Source of the DNA: Ignavibacteriales bacterium
GTDB lineage: Bacteria; Bacteroidota; Ignavibacteria; Ignavibacteriales; Ignavibacteriaceae
Assembly: GCA_020061995.1 (NCBI GenBank)
Contig: JAGUXE010000288.1
Span: forward strand, 1-39,873
DNA: 39,873 nt
Direction of reading: 5' to 3'
The position numbers and the translations under genes were made by a program. A model generated the notes under the pieces. It ran no database searches, was not told the DNA's origin, and saw nothing but the letters and a program-made list of their open reading frames with translations. This document shows, piece by piece, positions 9,318 through 18,470 of the stretch (its first letter is position 1; every line of letters begins with the position of its first letter).

Positions 9318-10199
9318 ATGGCAGAAAAATTTAATATATCTATAGCTTATAAAAAAGCTCTTAAATTTGCAAAATCGCATTATGAAAATTTCCCGGTTGT
9401 ATCTTTTTTAATTCCAAAAGAATTAAGGAAAGATATAGCTATAATCTATTGGTTCGCGAGAACGGCTGATGATTTTGCAGATGAGGGTGAATATATTTCT
9501 GAAGAGCGAATTACTCTTTTAGAAAGATTTGAATTACGGTTTCTGGATACAATTAATCAAAAATTTGAATCTGATTATGATGCTGCACTCTATAATACAA
9601 TTGTAACTCATCGACTTGATATTAAGTTATTTCTTGATTTAATCTCAGCTTTTATTCAAGATATAAAAGTTATGCGATACAAAACAGAAGACGATTTACT
9701 GGATTATTGTAATCGTTCAGCTAATCCAATTGGTAGATTGTTGTTGCAACTTTTTAATGTACGGGAAAAAGAGGCAATAAATTATTCAGACAAAATTTGC
9801 ACCGCTTTACAATTGACAAATTTTTATCAGGATATATCAATTGACAATCAAAAGGGAAGAATTTATATTCCGACAGATGAATTGAATAAATTTCATGTTG
9901 AAGAAAAGGATATTCGAAATTCAACTTTTAGTGCAGAGTTTAAAAATCTTATGCAATTTACGATTGAGAGAGCTGAAGAATATTTCAGAGAAGGCTATAA
10001 GTTAATTCCATTTCTTTCGGGATTATTTAAGTATGAAATTCTCCTTACAATAAAAGGGGGTGAGATGATTCTAAGCAAAATTAAAAAGAGGAATTACAAC
10101 GTATTATCTAGTCGCCCGATAATAACAAAAAAAGATATAATATCAATTTTAATGAATGTTTTAATAAATGAACTCCGATTCAGCAAAAGAAATATCTAA
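9318..10199 (+). CDS. hpnC: Squalene synthase-family enzyme HpnC (hydroxysqualene synthase)
   Basis: A 293-residue all-helical trans-isoprenyl diphosphate synthase-like protein. Two aspartate-rich motifs bind magnesium and diphosphate: DDFAD (51-55, in FARTADDFADE) and DISID (171-175, in NFYQDISIDNQKGRIYIP). In the HpnCDE route, HpnD makes presqualene diphosphate from two farnesyl diphosphates and HpnC converts it to hydroxysqualene. The gene is recognised mainly from its order and sequence pairing with hpnD and hpnE. The ATG at 9318 sits 7 nt after the tRNA 3' end with no Shine-Dalgarno sequence. It overlaps hpnD by 32 nt. An alternative label would be a phytoene synthase-like protein, but the paired C-D-E arrangement argues for squalene. 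Confidence 0.88.
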   Translation: MAEKFNISIAYKKALKFAKSHYENFPVVSFLIPKELRKDIAIIYWFARTADDFADEGEYISEERITLLERFELRFLDTINQKFESDYDAALYNTIVTHRLDIKLFLDLISAFIQDIKVMRYKTEDDLLDYCNRSANPIGRLLLQLFNVREKEAINYSDKICTALQLTNFYQDISIDNQKGRIYIPTDELNKFHVEEKDIRNSTFSAEFKNLMQFTIERAEEYFREGYKLIPFLSGLFKYEILLTIKGGEMILSKIKKRNYNVLSSRPIITKKDIISILMNVLINELRFSKRNI

Positions 10200-11013
10200 A
10201 AAAAGTAAAAGCAGTTTTTATTATGCTTTTAGTTTGCTTCCGGCTCATAAGCGGGATGCTATGAATACTGTCTATGCTTTTTGCAGAAAAACGGATGATA
10301 TTGTTGATGAAGGAACTGATTCGACCGACTATAAATTTCAACAGCTAGTTAAATGGCGCTTGGAGTTAGAGCGGGCATTTAATAATGAATCGGAATTTTC
10401 TTTATTGAATAAAACTGCTACAACCATAAGTCAATTCAAAATTCCAATAGATCATTTTTTTGAGTTGATAAAAGGAATGGAGATGGATCTTCAAAAAAAT
10501 CGTTATGAATCTTTTGAAGAATTAAAAACTTACTGTTACCGTGTTGCATCTACAGTCGGATTAATGTGTATTGAAATATTCGGATACAGACACGATTCCG
10601 CAAAACTTTTCGCCGAGAATTTAGGAATCGCACTCCAGTTAACTAATATTATCCGTGATGTTGCTAAAGATGCAAAAAATAATCGTATTTACATCCCACT
10701 TGAGGATATGAGGAAATTTCATTATACAGAAGAAGATCTTCTTTCATCAAAATATAATCTTCACTTTATCAATCTGATGGAATTTCAAGCAGAACGGGCG
10801 AAAAAGTATTTTGATTCTGCAACAGCAATGTTAAATCTTGATGATAAAGCTTCGATGTTTGCTGCGCGTGCTATGCAGCATATTTATTATCGTATCCTTG
10901 AACGAATTATTCAGGCGAAATATGATGTTTTCAACAAAGATATTTCAATATCCAAAATTGAGAAAGTCGGAATATCCCTCGGTGTTTGGGCAAAATATAA
11001 TTTAGTTTATTGA
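10168..11013 (+). CDS. hpnD: Presqualene diphosphate synthase HpnD
   Basis: A 281-residue paralogue of HpnC. Its Asp-rich motifs are DDIVD (43-47, in FCRKTDDIVDEG) and DVAKD (164-168, in LTNIIRDVAKDAKNNRIYIP). The second is the classic squalene/phytoene synthase signature. It condenses two farnesyl diphosphates head-to-head into presqualene diphosphate. The ATG at 10168 lies inside the 3' end of hpnC (32-nt overlap, different frame). The stop TGA overlaps the hpnE ATG by one base (TGATG), so the three enzymes are very likely made together. The tail lacks a membrane segment, so a soluble or peripheral enzyme is expected. Confidence 0.88.
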   Translation: MNSDSAKEISKKSKSSFYYAFSLLPAHKRDAMNTVYAFCRKTDDIVDEGTDSTDYKFQQLVKWRLELERAFNNESEFSLLNKTATTISQFKIPIDHFFELIKGMEMDLQKNRYESFEELKTYCYRVASTVGLMCIEIFGYRHDSAKLFAENLGIALQLTNIIRDVAKDAKNNRIYIPLEDMRKFHYTEEDLLSSKYNLHFINLMEFQAERAKKYFDSATAMLNLDDKASMFAARAMQHIYYRILERIIQAKYDVFNKDISISKIEKVGISLGVWAKYNLVY

Positions 11014-12308
11014 TGAAAAAATGCCTCATTGTCGGTGGTGGATTTTCAGGTTTAGCTGCCGCTGTTTACTTATCAAATAATAATTATCAGGTCGAATTAA
11101 TTGAATCCTCACCCAAACTCGGAGGAAGAGCTTACTCATTTACCGATAAAAATACTAATTCAATTTTGGATAATGGACAGCACATATTAATGGGGTGTTA
11201 TAAAGAAACTCTGAGATTTTTAAATCTTATCAACTCAAAAGATTCTCTTAATTATCAAAAAAGTATGGAAGTTAACTTTCTCGATAATGAAGGAAAACTT
11301 CATCAATTAAAAACACCTCGCTATTTCTATCCATTCAATCTTTTAATTGCAATTCTAGACTATAAAGCCCTCCCGGTTAAGGATAGATATACAATAATTA
11401 AATTTTGTATAAAATTATTTCTAACCAATCCAGAGAGAATTGGTGAAAGTAGTGTGACCAAGTGGCTTGAAAATGAAGGGCAGCACAATCTTATTCGTAA
11501 ATCTTTATGGGAGATAATGGCTGTTGGCGCTTTGAATTGTAACATGGATGACGCTTCACCAAAAATATTTGGAAAGATATTAAAGCAAATATTTTTTACA
11601 GGAAATCATTCTGCTACTATAATCATTCCGGCAATAGGACTTAGTCAGGTTTATTGTGATGACGCGGTAAATTTTATTAAAAACAAAGCAGGAAGTGTTT
11701 CAACCTCAGAAACAGTACAAAGAGTTATAGTTGAATCTGATCGCGTTAAGTCAGTAATTACGAATAAGCGAGAGATTGATAATTTTGATTTTGTACTTTT
11801 TACTATTCCACCATTTGCAATAACTCGTATTGAAGGTGTCCCTAATGCTATAACAGAAATTGCTAAGCGATTTAAATATTCATCAATACTAACTTTTCAT
11901 ATTTGGATAAAAAACTTTAAGATGGTTAAACCATTTTATGGCTTAATTGATTCACGTTTACATTGGGTCTTTGATCATGGTAATTATGTAACAACAGTTA
12001 TAAGTGATGCAAATAACCTTATCAATAAAGGGGAGCAAGAACTTTTCGAAATAGTTAAATCAGAATTGAAGAAATATTTGAATATCTCCGATGAAAATAT
12101 TATTGATTATAAAATATTAAAAGATAAAAGATCGACGTTCATCCCATCACCTGAAATCATCAACATACGACCCGATTCAAAAACAGTTTTGAAAAATCTT
12201 TTCCTTGCAGGAGATTGGATCAATACCAAACTACCATCTACAATTGAGGGAGCAGTCGTAAGTGCTCGAGTTGCAACCGAAGCAATTATGAGTTCAGATA
12301 ATAATTAA
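11013..12308 (+). CDS. hpnE: Squalene-forming FAD-dependent oxidoreductase HpnE
   Basis: A 431-residue flavin amine oxidase/phytoene desaturase-like protein. The FAD dinucleotide motif is at the very N-terminus (VGGGFSGLAAAVYLS, then E-S-S-P-K-L-GGRAYS). The C-terminal FAD closure is LFLAGDWINTKLPSTIEGAV. HpnE reduces hydroxysqualene to squalene, the last step of the HpnCDE route. I chose the ATG at 11013, which overlaps the hpnD stop (TGATG), over the TTG one codon upstream. The gene runs convergently into polA, sharing 4 bases at the stops, with no room for a separate terminator. No squalene-hopene cyclase is in the window, so the final product (hopanoid, sterol-like lipid or free squalene) is unknown. 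Confidence 0.87.
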   Translation: MKKCLIVGGGFSGLAAAVYLSNNNYQVELIESSPKLGGRAYSFTDKNTNSILDNGQHILMGCYKETLRFLNLINSKDSLNYQKSMEVNFLDNEGKLHQLKTPRYFYPFNLLIAILDYKALPVKDRYTIIKFCIKLFLTNPERIGESSVTKWLENEGQHNLIRKSLWEIMAVGALNCNMDDASPKIFGKILKQIFFTGNHSATIIIPAIGLSQVYCDDAVNFIKNKAGSVSTSETVQRVIVESDRVKSVITNKREIDNFDFVLFTIPPFAITRIEGVPNAITEIAKRFKYSSILTFHIWIKNFKMVKPFYGLIDSRLHWVFDHGNYVTTVISDANNLINKGEQELFEIVKSELKKYLNISDENIIDYKILKDKRSTFIPSPEIINIRPDSKTVLKNLFLAGDWINTKLPSTIEGAVVSARVATEAIMSSDNN

Positions 12309-15070
12309 TGTGCATCAAGCCAATTATCTCCGATACCCGTCTCTGCAACAACCGGAACATTAAGTGGAAATGCGTTTTCCATTAACTCTTTAATCATTGG
12401 CTGTACGTCAGACAATTCATCTTTCGGGACGTCAAAAACTAGTTCATCGTGTACTTGCAAAATCATTTTAGTTTTTAATTTAGATTTATTCAGTTCACGG
12501 TAAATATTTATCATCGCCAATTTTATCATGTCTGCTGCAGTTCCTTGAATCGGCATATTAATAGCAGCACGTTCTTCAAATTGTTTCACAACAAAATTAC
12601 TATTGTTTATGTTTCTTAAATATCTTCTTCTCCCGGTCAAAGTTTCAGCGTAACCTTTTTCACGGGCAGATACAATTGTACCATCCATGAAAGCTTTAAC
12701 ATTTTTAAAAGTGCGAAAATAGTTATCAATTATTTCCTTTGCATGAGTTTGAGGAATTCCCAATCGGGTTTTCAATCCGAAAGCACCGATACCATATAAG
12801 ATTCCAAAATTTACTTCTTTAGCTTTGCGTCTCATGTCAGTTGTAACATCTTCAGGCAATACACCAAAAACAAGTGAAGCAGTTGCTCTATGGATATCTT
12901 CCTTGTTGATAAAGGCCTTGGTTAATGCTTCGTCATTGCACATACTTGCCATAATTCTTAGTTCAATTTGACTATAGTCTGCACTTAATATTAAATGGTT
13001 TGAGTCAGTGGCAATAAATGCCTTTCTAATTTCTTTACCAAGCTCAGTGCGAATCGGAATGTTTTGCAAATTAGGATTATTACTGGAAAGTCTTCCTGTT
13101 GAAGCTATCGTTTGGTTGTATGAAGTGTGTACTCTGCCTGTAAGCGGATGAATTAACGCCGGAAGTGCATCTGCATAAGTTGATTTTAATTTTGTTACCT
13201 GACGATAATCAAGAATTGCATCGATGATCGGGTGTTCCCCTTTCAAACCTTCCAACGCACGAGCATCTGTTGAGAATCCTGTTTTTGTCTTCTTGCCGGT
13301 CTTCAATCCAAGTTTATCATACAAGATTTTTTGCATTTGATTTGGGGAATTGATATTAAAAGTCTCCCCAGAATGACTATAAATATTTCGGGCATATTCA
13401 TCCATCAATGATTCTAAATCTTTACTAAGTGCATTGAGCATTTTTTTATCGACTCGTATTCCTGTTCGTTCCATATCTTCCAATACTTCAATAAGCGGAA
13501 ACTCAATATTGAATGTTACATTATGAAGATTATCGGTTTCAATTTGCTGCGAAAGTTTTTCATATAAACGAAAAGTTATATCGGCATCTTCGCAAGAATA
13601 ATCGGAGAGGGAATTTACATTAGCTTCAAAAATTATTTCCGGATTTTTCTTTAATCCTATCAGGTCGCTCAATGGGATTGGTTTGTAGTTAAGATATTTC
13701 TCCGATAGATCATCCATACCGTGGCGCTGGTCTGGATCTATGATATAACTTGCCACCATAGTATCAAAGTAAAAATTTTTTACTTCAATACCGATACTTC
13801 TTAAAACTGCAATGTCAAATTTTCCATTCTGACAGACTTTTTTAATTTTATCATTTTCAAAAACTGGTTTAAATAAGTTTATGAAATCTTTAATGGGAAG
13901 TCTGCCGGAAACATCTTCAGCAAAAAAATCTTTTTTAGTCTTTTGTGGATCAATAGCTATGAAATAGGCTTCACCTGATTTAACTGCAAACGATACTCCT
14001 GCAAGATTGAGAGTGAAATGGTCAAGGGAATCAGTTTCTGTGTCAAAAACAAAAAGATCAACTTTAACGAGCTTATCGACTAATGCTTTTGCGTTTTCGA
14101 TATCAACGATAGGCGTATACTCAACTTTTGAACTATCAAATTTACTTATCTCCTCTGAAGATTTCATCACAACTGATATGGTTTCATCTTCTTTCAAAGC
14201 ATTTTGAACCCTATTAAATAATGACTTAAACTCTAATTCCGTAAAAATAGATTGGAGTAAATCAAAATTGGGTCTCCTTCTTTTTGTAGATTGTATATCA
14301 ATCTCAAGTGGAACAGTTTTAAGAATTGTCGCTAACTCCTTTGAAAGGAATGCATCGTTGCGAGAGGTTTCTAATTTTGTTTTTGTTGATTTCGAATCAA
14401 TCTCATCGATATTCCGATAAATGTTTTCAATCGCTCCATATTTTTGAATTAAAGGAACAGCTGATTTTGGTCCTATTCCTTTGACTCCGGGGATCGCATC
14501 GGAAGAATCCCCAATGAGGGCTAAATAATCAATCATTAATGGTGGATCAAACCCAAATTCTTGTAAAACTTTTTCTTTATCGATTAAATTTAATTCATCA
14601 CCGCTTTTACCGGGTTTTATTAATTTTACATTGTCAGTAATTAACTGAATATAATCTTTATCCGGGGTGATCATTAGAGTCTCAATATCCATTCCATCCG
14701 CGAGTACAGATGCCGTTCCGATTATATCATCTGCTTCATAACCCGGGAGCATAAAAAGAGGAATGTTAAAGGCATTTACAATTTCATAAATTCTTTTTAT
14801 TTGTGGAATCATATCTTCAGGCATTTCAGCACGATTAGATTTGTACTTGTCATATCGTTCATGTCGAAAAGTTTTCTCTTTTGAATCTGATGCAACCGCT
14901 ATGTAATCAGGTTTTATATCTTCAATTATTTTTACTAATTGAGTAACGAAACCATAAACCGCAGAGGTTGGCTCACCGTTTTTTGTTATTAATGGTCTTG
15001 ATGAGAATGCGAAATATGCTTTATAAGCAAGTGCCATCGCATCAATTAATACTAGTTTTTTCTTTTGCAT
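12305..15070 (-). CDS. polA: DNA polymerase I
   Basis: A 921-residue family A polymerase with all three domains. The N-terminal 5'-nuclease starts LVLIDAMALAYKAYFAF and includes GYEADDIIGT and GVKGIGPKSA. The proofreading 3'-5' exonuclease looks active: VFDTETDSLD (Asp343, Glu345), NGKFDIAVL and YSCEDAD. The polymerase domain has motif A LSADYSQIELRI (Asp698), motif B RRKAKEVNFGILYGIG and motif C LQVHDELVFD (Asp about 875). It removes RNA primers and fills gaps in replication and repair. It is transcribed divergently from the DAACS transporter across a 190-nt gap. Its 3' end meets hpnE head-on with a 4-nt overlap. Confidence 0.97.
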   Translation of the reverse strand: MQKKKLVLIDAMALAYKAYFAFSSRPLITKNGEPTSAVYGFVTQLVKIIEDIKPDYIAVASDSKEKTFRHERYDKYKSNRAEMPEDMIPQIKRIYEIVNAFNIPLFMLPGYEADDIIGTASVLADGMDIETLMITPDKDYIQLITDNVKLIKPGKSGDELNLIDKEKVLQEFGFDPPLMIDYLALIGDSSDAIPGVKGIGPKSAVPLIQKYGAIENIYRNIDEIDSKSTKTKLETSRNDAFLSKELATILKTVPLEIDIQSTKRRRPNFDLLQSIFTELEFKSLFNRVQNALKEDETISVVMKSSEEISKFDSSKVEYTPIVDIENAKALVDKLVKVDLFVFDTETDSLDHFTLNLAGVSFAVKSGEAYFIAIDPQKTKKDFFAEDVSGRLPIKDFINLFKPVFENDKIKKVCQNGKFDIAVLRSIGIEVKNFYFDTMVASYIIDPDQRHGMDDLSEKYLNYKPIPLSDLIGLKKNPEIIFEANVNSLSDYSCEDADITFRLYEKLSQQIETDNLHNVTFNIEFPLIEVLEDMERTGIRVDKKMLNALSKDLESLMDEYARNIYSHSGETFNINSPNQMQKILYDKLGLKTGKKTKTGFSTDARALEGLKGEHPIIDAILDYRQVTKLKSTYADALPALIHPLTGRVHTSYNQTIASTGRLSSNNPNLQNIPIRTELGKEIRKAFIATDSNHLILSADYSQIELRIMASMCNDEALTKAFINKEDIHRATASLVFGVLPEDVTTDMRRKAKEVNFGILYGIGAFGLKTRLGIPQTHAKEIIDNYFRTFKNVKAFMDGTIVSAREKGYAETLTGRRRYLRNINNSNFVVKQFEERAAINMPIQGTAADMIKLAMINIYRELNKSKLKTKMILQVHDELVFDVPKDELSDVQPMIKELMENAFPLNVPVVAETGIGDNWLDAH

Positions 15071-15263
15071 AAATCTTCTTTTATTGGATTAATTAAGTGC
15101 AAATTAAAGATATGTGGTTTAATATCAAAAATTGCCTGAACTCCCTACAAAAGTAGACTAAGCAATGTTAATCTCTTCCTTTTATACCAATTATGTTTGG
15201 TTAAGTAAACCTGATTTGTTAATTTTTGCAACAGACTTGAATTATCATTAACCGAAAAAATTG

Positions 15264-16790
15264 ATGAAATTAAAACTACCTAAACTTCACAATCAAATAT
15301 TGATTGCTCTTATTGCCGGAACAATATTTGGCTCTATTTTTCACGTAAATCCAAATTTATTAAATATCCAATATGGGGATTCAAAGTATTCTGAAATAAA
15401 AGATTGGGAAACAATTTTATTAATTTCAGAATCAGAATTATCAACCGATACCTCTTCTTATAAAAAAAACAGTCAACTTGAAATTATTGCGCAATCCAAA
15501 AAAATCTTAAAAGAGAAAAGAAAACTCAAAATAGTTTCCATAAACGGAATGGTAGATGAAATTCAATATCCCGAAAAAGAATTATCAATAGTTAAAAAAA
15601 TTTCAAAAGAGAAGACAATTGCAACTAGTATAAAATGGATTGGCGATATTTTTATTCGACTCTTAAATATGATTGCAATCCCGTTAGTACTTGCCTCACT
15701 CATTGTGGGAGCAGCAAGTCTTGGGGATATTAAAAAGTTTGCAAGGATCGGTGGTAAAACAATAATCTTTTATATTTCAACAACAGCATTTGCTATTGCA
15801 ATTGGACTGTTATTAGCGAATATAATCCAGCCCGGTAATAAAATGCCGTCAGGTACAAAAGACCGATTAATGTCAGTTTATCAGGAGGATATTCAGGAGA
15901 AAGTTGAAACACAGTTTGATTTCGAAATTACTAAAGAGATTGTAAATATTATTCCTAAAAACCCATTCGATGCATTAGCAAATAGTAATATGCTGCAAAT
16001 CGTATTTTTTGCAGTAGCTGTTGGGATTGTACTTACAGTAATTAATCGTCAAAAAGCTGAGCCGGTAATTAGTTTTTTTGAGGGTTTAAGTGAAGTGATG
16101 ATCAAACTTGTAGATTACGTTATGATTATCGCACCGATAGGAGTTTTTGCATTAATTGCGGCGACTATTGGAGAGTTTGGTTTTGAAATTCTTGGAACAT
16201 TAATCTGGTATTCATTTGCCGTTATTTTAGGATTGTTGTTACATACAATTGGTGTTTATGGCTTTTTGATAAAAGTATTTGTAAAAGTAAGTCCAATGCA
16301 ATTCTTCAAATCAATCAGAAGAGCACAAACCATAGGATTTAGTACAAGTTCGAGTGCTGCCACATTACCTGTAACCATGGAAGTATGTCAGGAAAACCTT
16401 GGGATTTCCAAATCTATCACGAGCTTTGTGCTTCCCCTCGGAGCAACAATTAATATGGACGGAACCGCACTATATCAAGGAGTTGCTGCTGTTTTTATTG
16501 CACAAGTTTTTGGGTTTGAATTAAATCTAACTCAACAACTTACAATTGTTTTTACAGCAGTACTGGCTTCAATAGGAACTGCTCCGGTCCCGGGAGTTGG
16601 CATTATTATGTTAATAATAATTCTGCGTTCAGTTGGAATTCCACAAGAAGGGATTGCCCTTATTTTGGGTGTCGACAGAATTTTAGATATGTGTCGAACT
16701 GTTGTTAATATTACAGGAGATACTGTTGTAGCAGCAGTTATTGCGACCTCAGAAAAGGAAAAACTTGAGATTAATTCTTCCGTAGTTTAA
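15264..16790 (+). CDS. Dicarboxylate/amino acid:cation symporter (SLC1/DAACS family) with a large N-terminal loop insertion
   Basis: A ~508-residue sodium- or proton-coupled carboxylate/amino-acid transporter. Family hallmarks are present: the serine-rich re-entrant loop STSSSAATLPVTME, the NMDGTALYQG cation site, TAPVPGVGIIML, and the substrate-binding helix DRILDMCRTVVNITGD. The segment between TM1 (~10-28) and TM2 (~124 on, IKWIGDIFIRLLNMIAIPLV) is about 95 mostly charged residues. The equivalent loop is short in well-studied homologues such as GltPh. This insertion should face the periplasm. Glutamate, aspartate or C4-dicarboxylates are the likely substrates, but which one cannot be read here. 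I prefer the ATG at 15264 over the adjoining TTG at 15261. The 190-nt upstream gap contains a TATGTTTG box at 15192-15199 with no good -33 element. Confidence 0.9.
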   Translation: MKLKLPKLHNQILIALIAGTIFGSIFHVNPNLLNIQYGDSKYSEIKDWETILLISESELSTDTSSYKKNSQLEIIAQSKKILKEKRKLKIVSINGMVDEIQYPEKELSIVKKISKEKTIATSIKWIGDIFIRLLNMIAIPLVLASLIVGAASLGDIKKFARIGGKTIIFYISTTAFAIAIGLLLANIIQPGNKMPSGTKDRLMSVYQEDIQEKVETQFDFEITKEIVNIIPKNPFDALANSNMLQIVFFAVAVGIVLTVINRQKAEPVISFFEGLSEVMIKLVDYVMIIAPIGVFALIAATIGEFGFEILGTLIWYSFAVILGLLLHTIGVYGFLIKVFVKVSPMQFFKSIRRAQTIGFSTSSSAATLPVTMEVCQENLGISKSITSFVLPLGATINMDGTALYQGVAAVFIAQVFGFELNLTQQLTIVFTAVLASIGTAPVPGVGIIMLIIILRSVGIPQEGIALILGVDRILDMCRTVVNITGDTVVAAVIATSEKEKLEINSSVV

Positions 16791-16835
16791 TTAAATAATT
16801 TTTGTTAAAACATTAAACCGTTATTGGAGTTTATT

Positions 16836-18392
16836 ATGGCTGAAAAAAAAGAAAGAGAACAATGGGGGAGTAGAATCGGGCTGATTTTAGCAGTTGCCGG
16901 AAATGCAGTTGGACTTGGAAACTTTCTACGCTTTCCTGTTCAAGCTGCACAAAATGGCGGCGGTGCATTCATGATTCCTTATTTTATCTTTTTTCTTATT
17001 CTTGGAATTCCATTAATGTGGATTGAATGGGGGATTGGAAGACATGGCGGTAAATTCGGGCATGGGAGTGCCCCCGGAATGTTTGAAAGATTATGGAAAA
17101 ATCCTGCTGCAAAATATTTTGGAACACTTGGACTTTTTATCTCATTAGTGATAATGATTTACTACACATATATTGAATCGTGGACACTCGGATTCAGTTT
17201 TTTTTCAATAACAAAAATGTATTTCGGTGAAAACTCTTTCGATTCAATGAGAGAATTTCTTTATAGCTATCAGGGTAGAACAATAGGGGAATTCTCCTCA
17301 ATTCTAACTTCTTATCTTTTTCTTCTCGTTACATTTGTAATAAATTTTTGGGTATTATTTAAAGGAATATCAAAGGGCATAGAGAAACTTGCAAAAATTG
17401 CGATGCCTTTACTTTTTCTCTTTGCACTTATTTTGGCAATAAGAGTATTAATTCTCGGTACGCCCGATCCAACTCAACCTGAGAACTCAGTAATGAATGG
17501 ATTTGCTTTTATATGGAACCCAAATTTTGCACTCCTGGCAAATCCATCCGTTTGGTTAGCAGCAGCAGGACAAATATTTTTTACATTATCTGTCGGGATG
17601 GGTACAATTCATGCTTACGCAAGCTATTTAAAACCAAAAGATGATATTGCCCTTTCAGCTTTAACAACATCTGCTACAAATGAATTTGCTGAAGTGGTTT
17701 TGGGTGGTTCTATTGCTATTCCTGCCGCAGTAGCTTTTTTCGGTGTTACGGTTACTACTCAAATTGCAATGGGGGGTGCATTTGATTTAGGTTTTGTATC
17801 AATGCCATTAATATTTAGACAAATTCCTTTTGGTGAATTCTTTGGATTCATCTGGTTTTTACTTTTATTTTTTGCAGGGATAACTTCTTCAGTTGCGATG
17901 GGACAACCAGTGATTGCTTTCCTCGAAGATGAGCTGGGAATGTCAAGAAAAAAAGCGGTTGCATTATTAGCAATAGTAGTTTTTGTGGCAGTTCAATTTG
18001 TCGTGTTCTTTTTGAAATACGGATTTCTTGACGAAATGGATTACTGGGCTGGTACTTTCGGTTTAGTTGTGTTTGCGTTTTTAGAAACAGTATTATTTAT
18101 GTGGGTGTTTGATAGTGAAAAAGCATGGGAGGAAATGAATTCCGGTGGTGATATAAAAATTCCTCGCATCTTTTATTACATAATGAAGTTTGTTACTCCG
18201 TTAGTATTAATTACCATTATGGGGTGGTGGTTTGTGAATGATGCGATTCCAATTCTATTATTAACAAATGCAAAACCGGAAAATATTCCCTACATATGGG
18301 GAGCAAGAGGGCTAATGGTTTTGATTTGTCTAGGCTTATTCTTTTTAGTTCGAACTGCATGGAAACAAAAAGAAATTGAGCAAATTGGTTAA
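16836..18392 (+). CDS. Sodium-dependent transporter, NSS family (LeuT-like)
   Basis: A 518-residue polytopic membrane protein. The TM1 signature GNAVGLGNFLRFPVQ followed by NGGGAF forms the sodium and substrate site of neurotransmitter:sodium symporters. Later helices (AAAGQIFFTLSVGMGTIHAYASYL, and FFAGITSSVAMGQP) match TM6 and TM8 of the LeuT fold. About 11-12 hydrophobic helices are visible. Substrates of bacterial NSS proteins are usually amino acids; the exact one is not evident. The ATG at 16836 has GGAG 6 nt upstream, which favours it over the TTG at 16824. It lies 45 nt after the DAACS transporter gene, so the two sodium-coupled carriers probably share a transcript ending at the hairpin at 18407. 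Confidence 0.92.
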   Translation: MAEKKEREQWGSRIGLILAVAGNAVGLGNFLRFPVQAAQNGGGAFMIPYFIFFLILGIPLMWIEWGIGRHGGKFGHGSAPGMFERLWKNPAAKYFGTLGLFISLVIMIYYTYIESWTLGFSFFSITKMYFGENSFDSMREFLYSYQGRTIGEFSSILTSYLFLLVTFVINFWVLFKGISKGIEKLAKIAMPLLFLFALILAIRVLILGTPDPTQPENSVMNGFAFIWNPNFALLANPSVWLAAAGQIFFTLSVGMGTIHAYASYLKPKDDIALSALTTSATNEFAEVVLGGSIAIPAAVAFFGVTVTTQIAMGGAFDLGFVSMPLIFRQIPFGEFFGFIWFLLLFFAGITSSVAMGQPVIAFLEDELGMSRKKAVALLAIVVFVAVQFVVFFLKYGFLDEMDYWAGTFGLVVFAFLETVLFMWVFDSEKAWEEMNSGGDIKIPRIFYYIMKFVTPLVLITIMGWWFVNDAIPILLLTNAKPENIPYIWGARGLMVLICLGLFFLVRTAWKQKEIEQIG

Positions 18393-18406
18393 TTAAGTTT
18401 TGATGT

Positions 18407-18445
18407 AAACTAAAAAGAGACGAATGAATTCGTCTCTTTTAGTTT
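18407..18445. terminator. Bidirectional intrinsic terminator between convergent genes
   Basis: Arms AAACTAAAAAGAGACGAA (18407-18424) and TTCGTCTCTTTTAGTTT (18429-18445) pair over 17 positions with one bulged A, around the loop TGAA. The AT-rich flanks of the stem provide a T run on both strands. It therefore suits both the NSS transporter gene (plus) and the etfBA-BFN operon (minus), which converge here. Confidence 0.85.
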
Positions 18446-18470
18446 TAAACAGAAAAATTTGTTTGTTCTG

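Noticed and set aside
9318..11013. hpnC/hpnD considered as carotenoid phytoene synthases
   Set aside because: Two overlapping synthase paralogues followed by a single short desaturase-like flavoprotein is the HpnCDE pattern; no lycopene cyclase or other crt gene is nearby.
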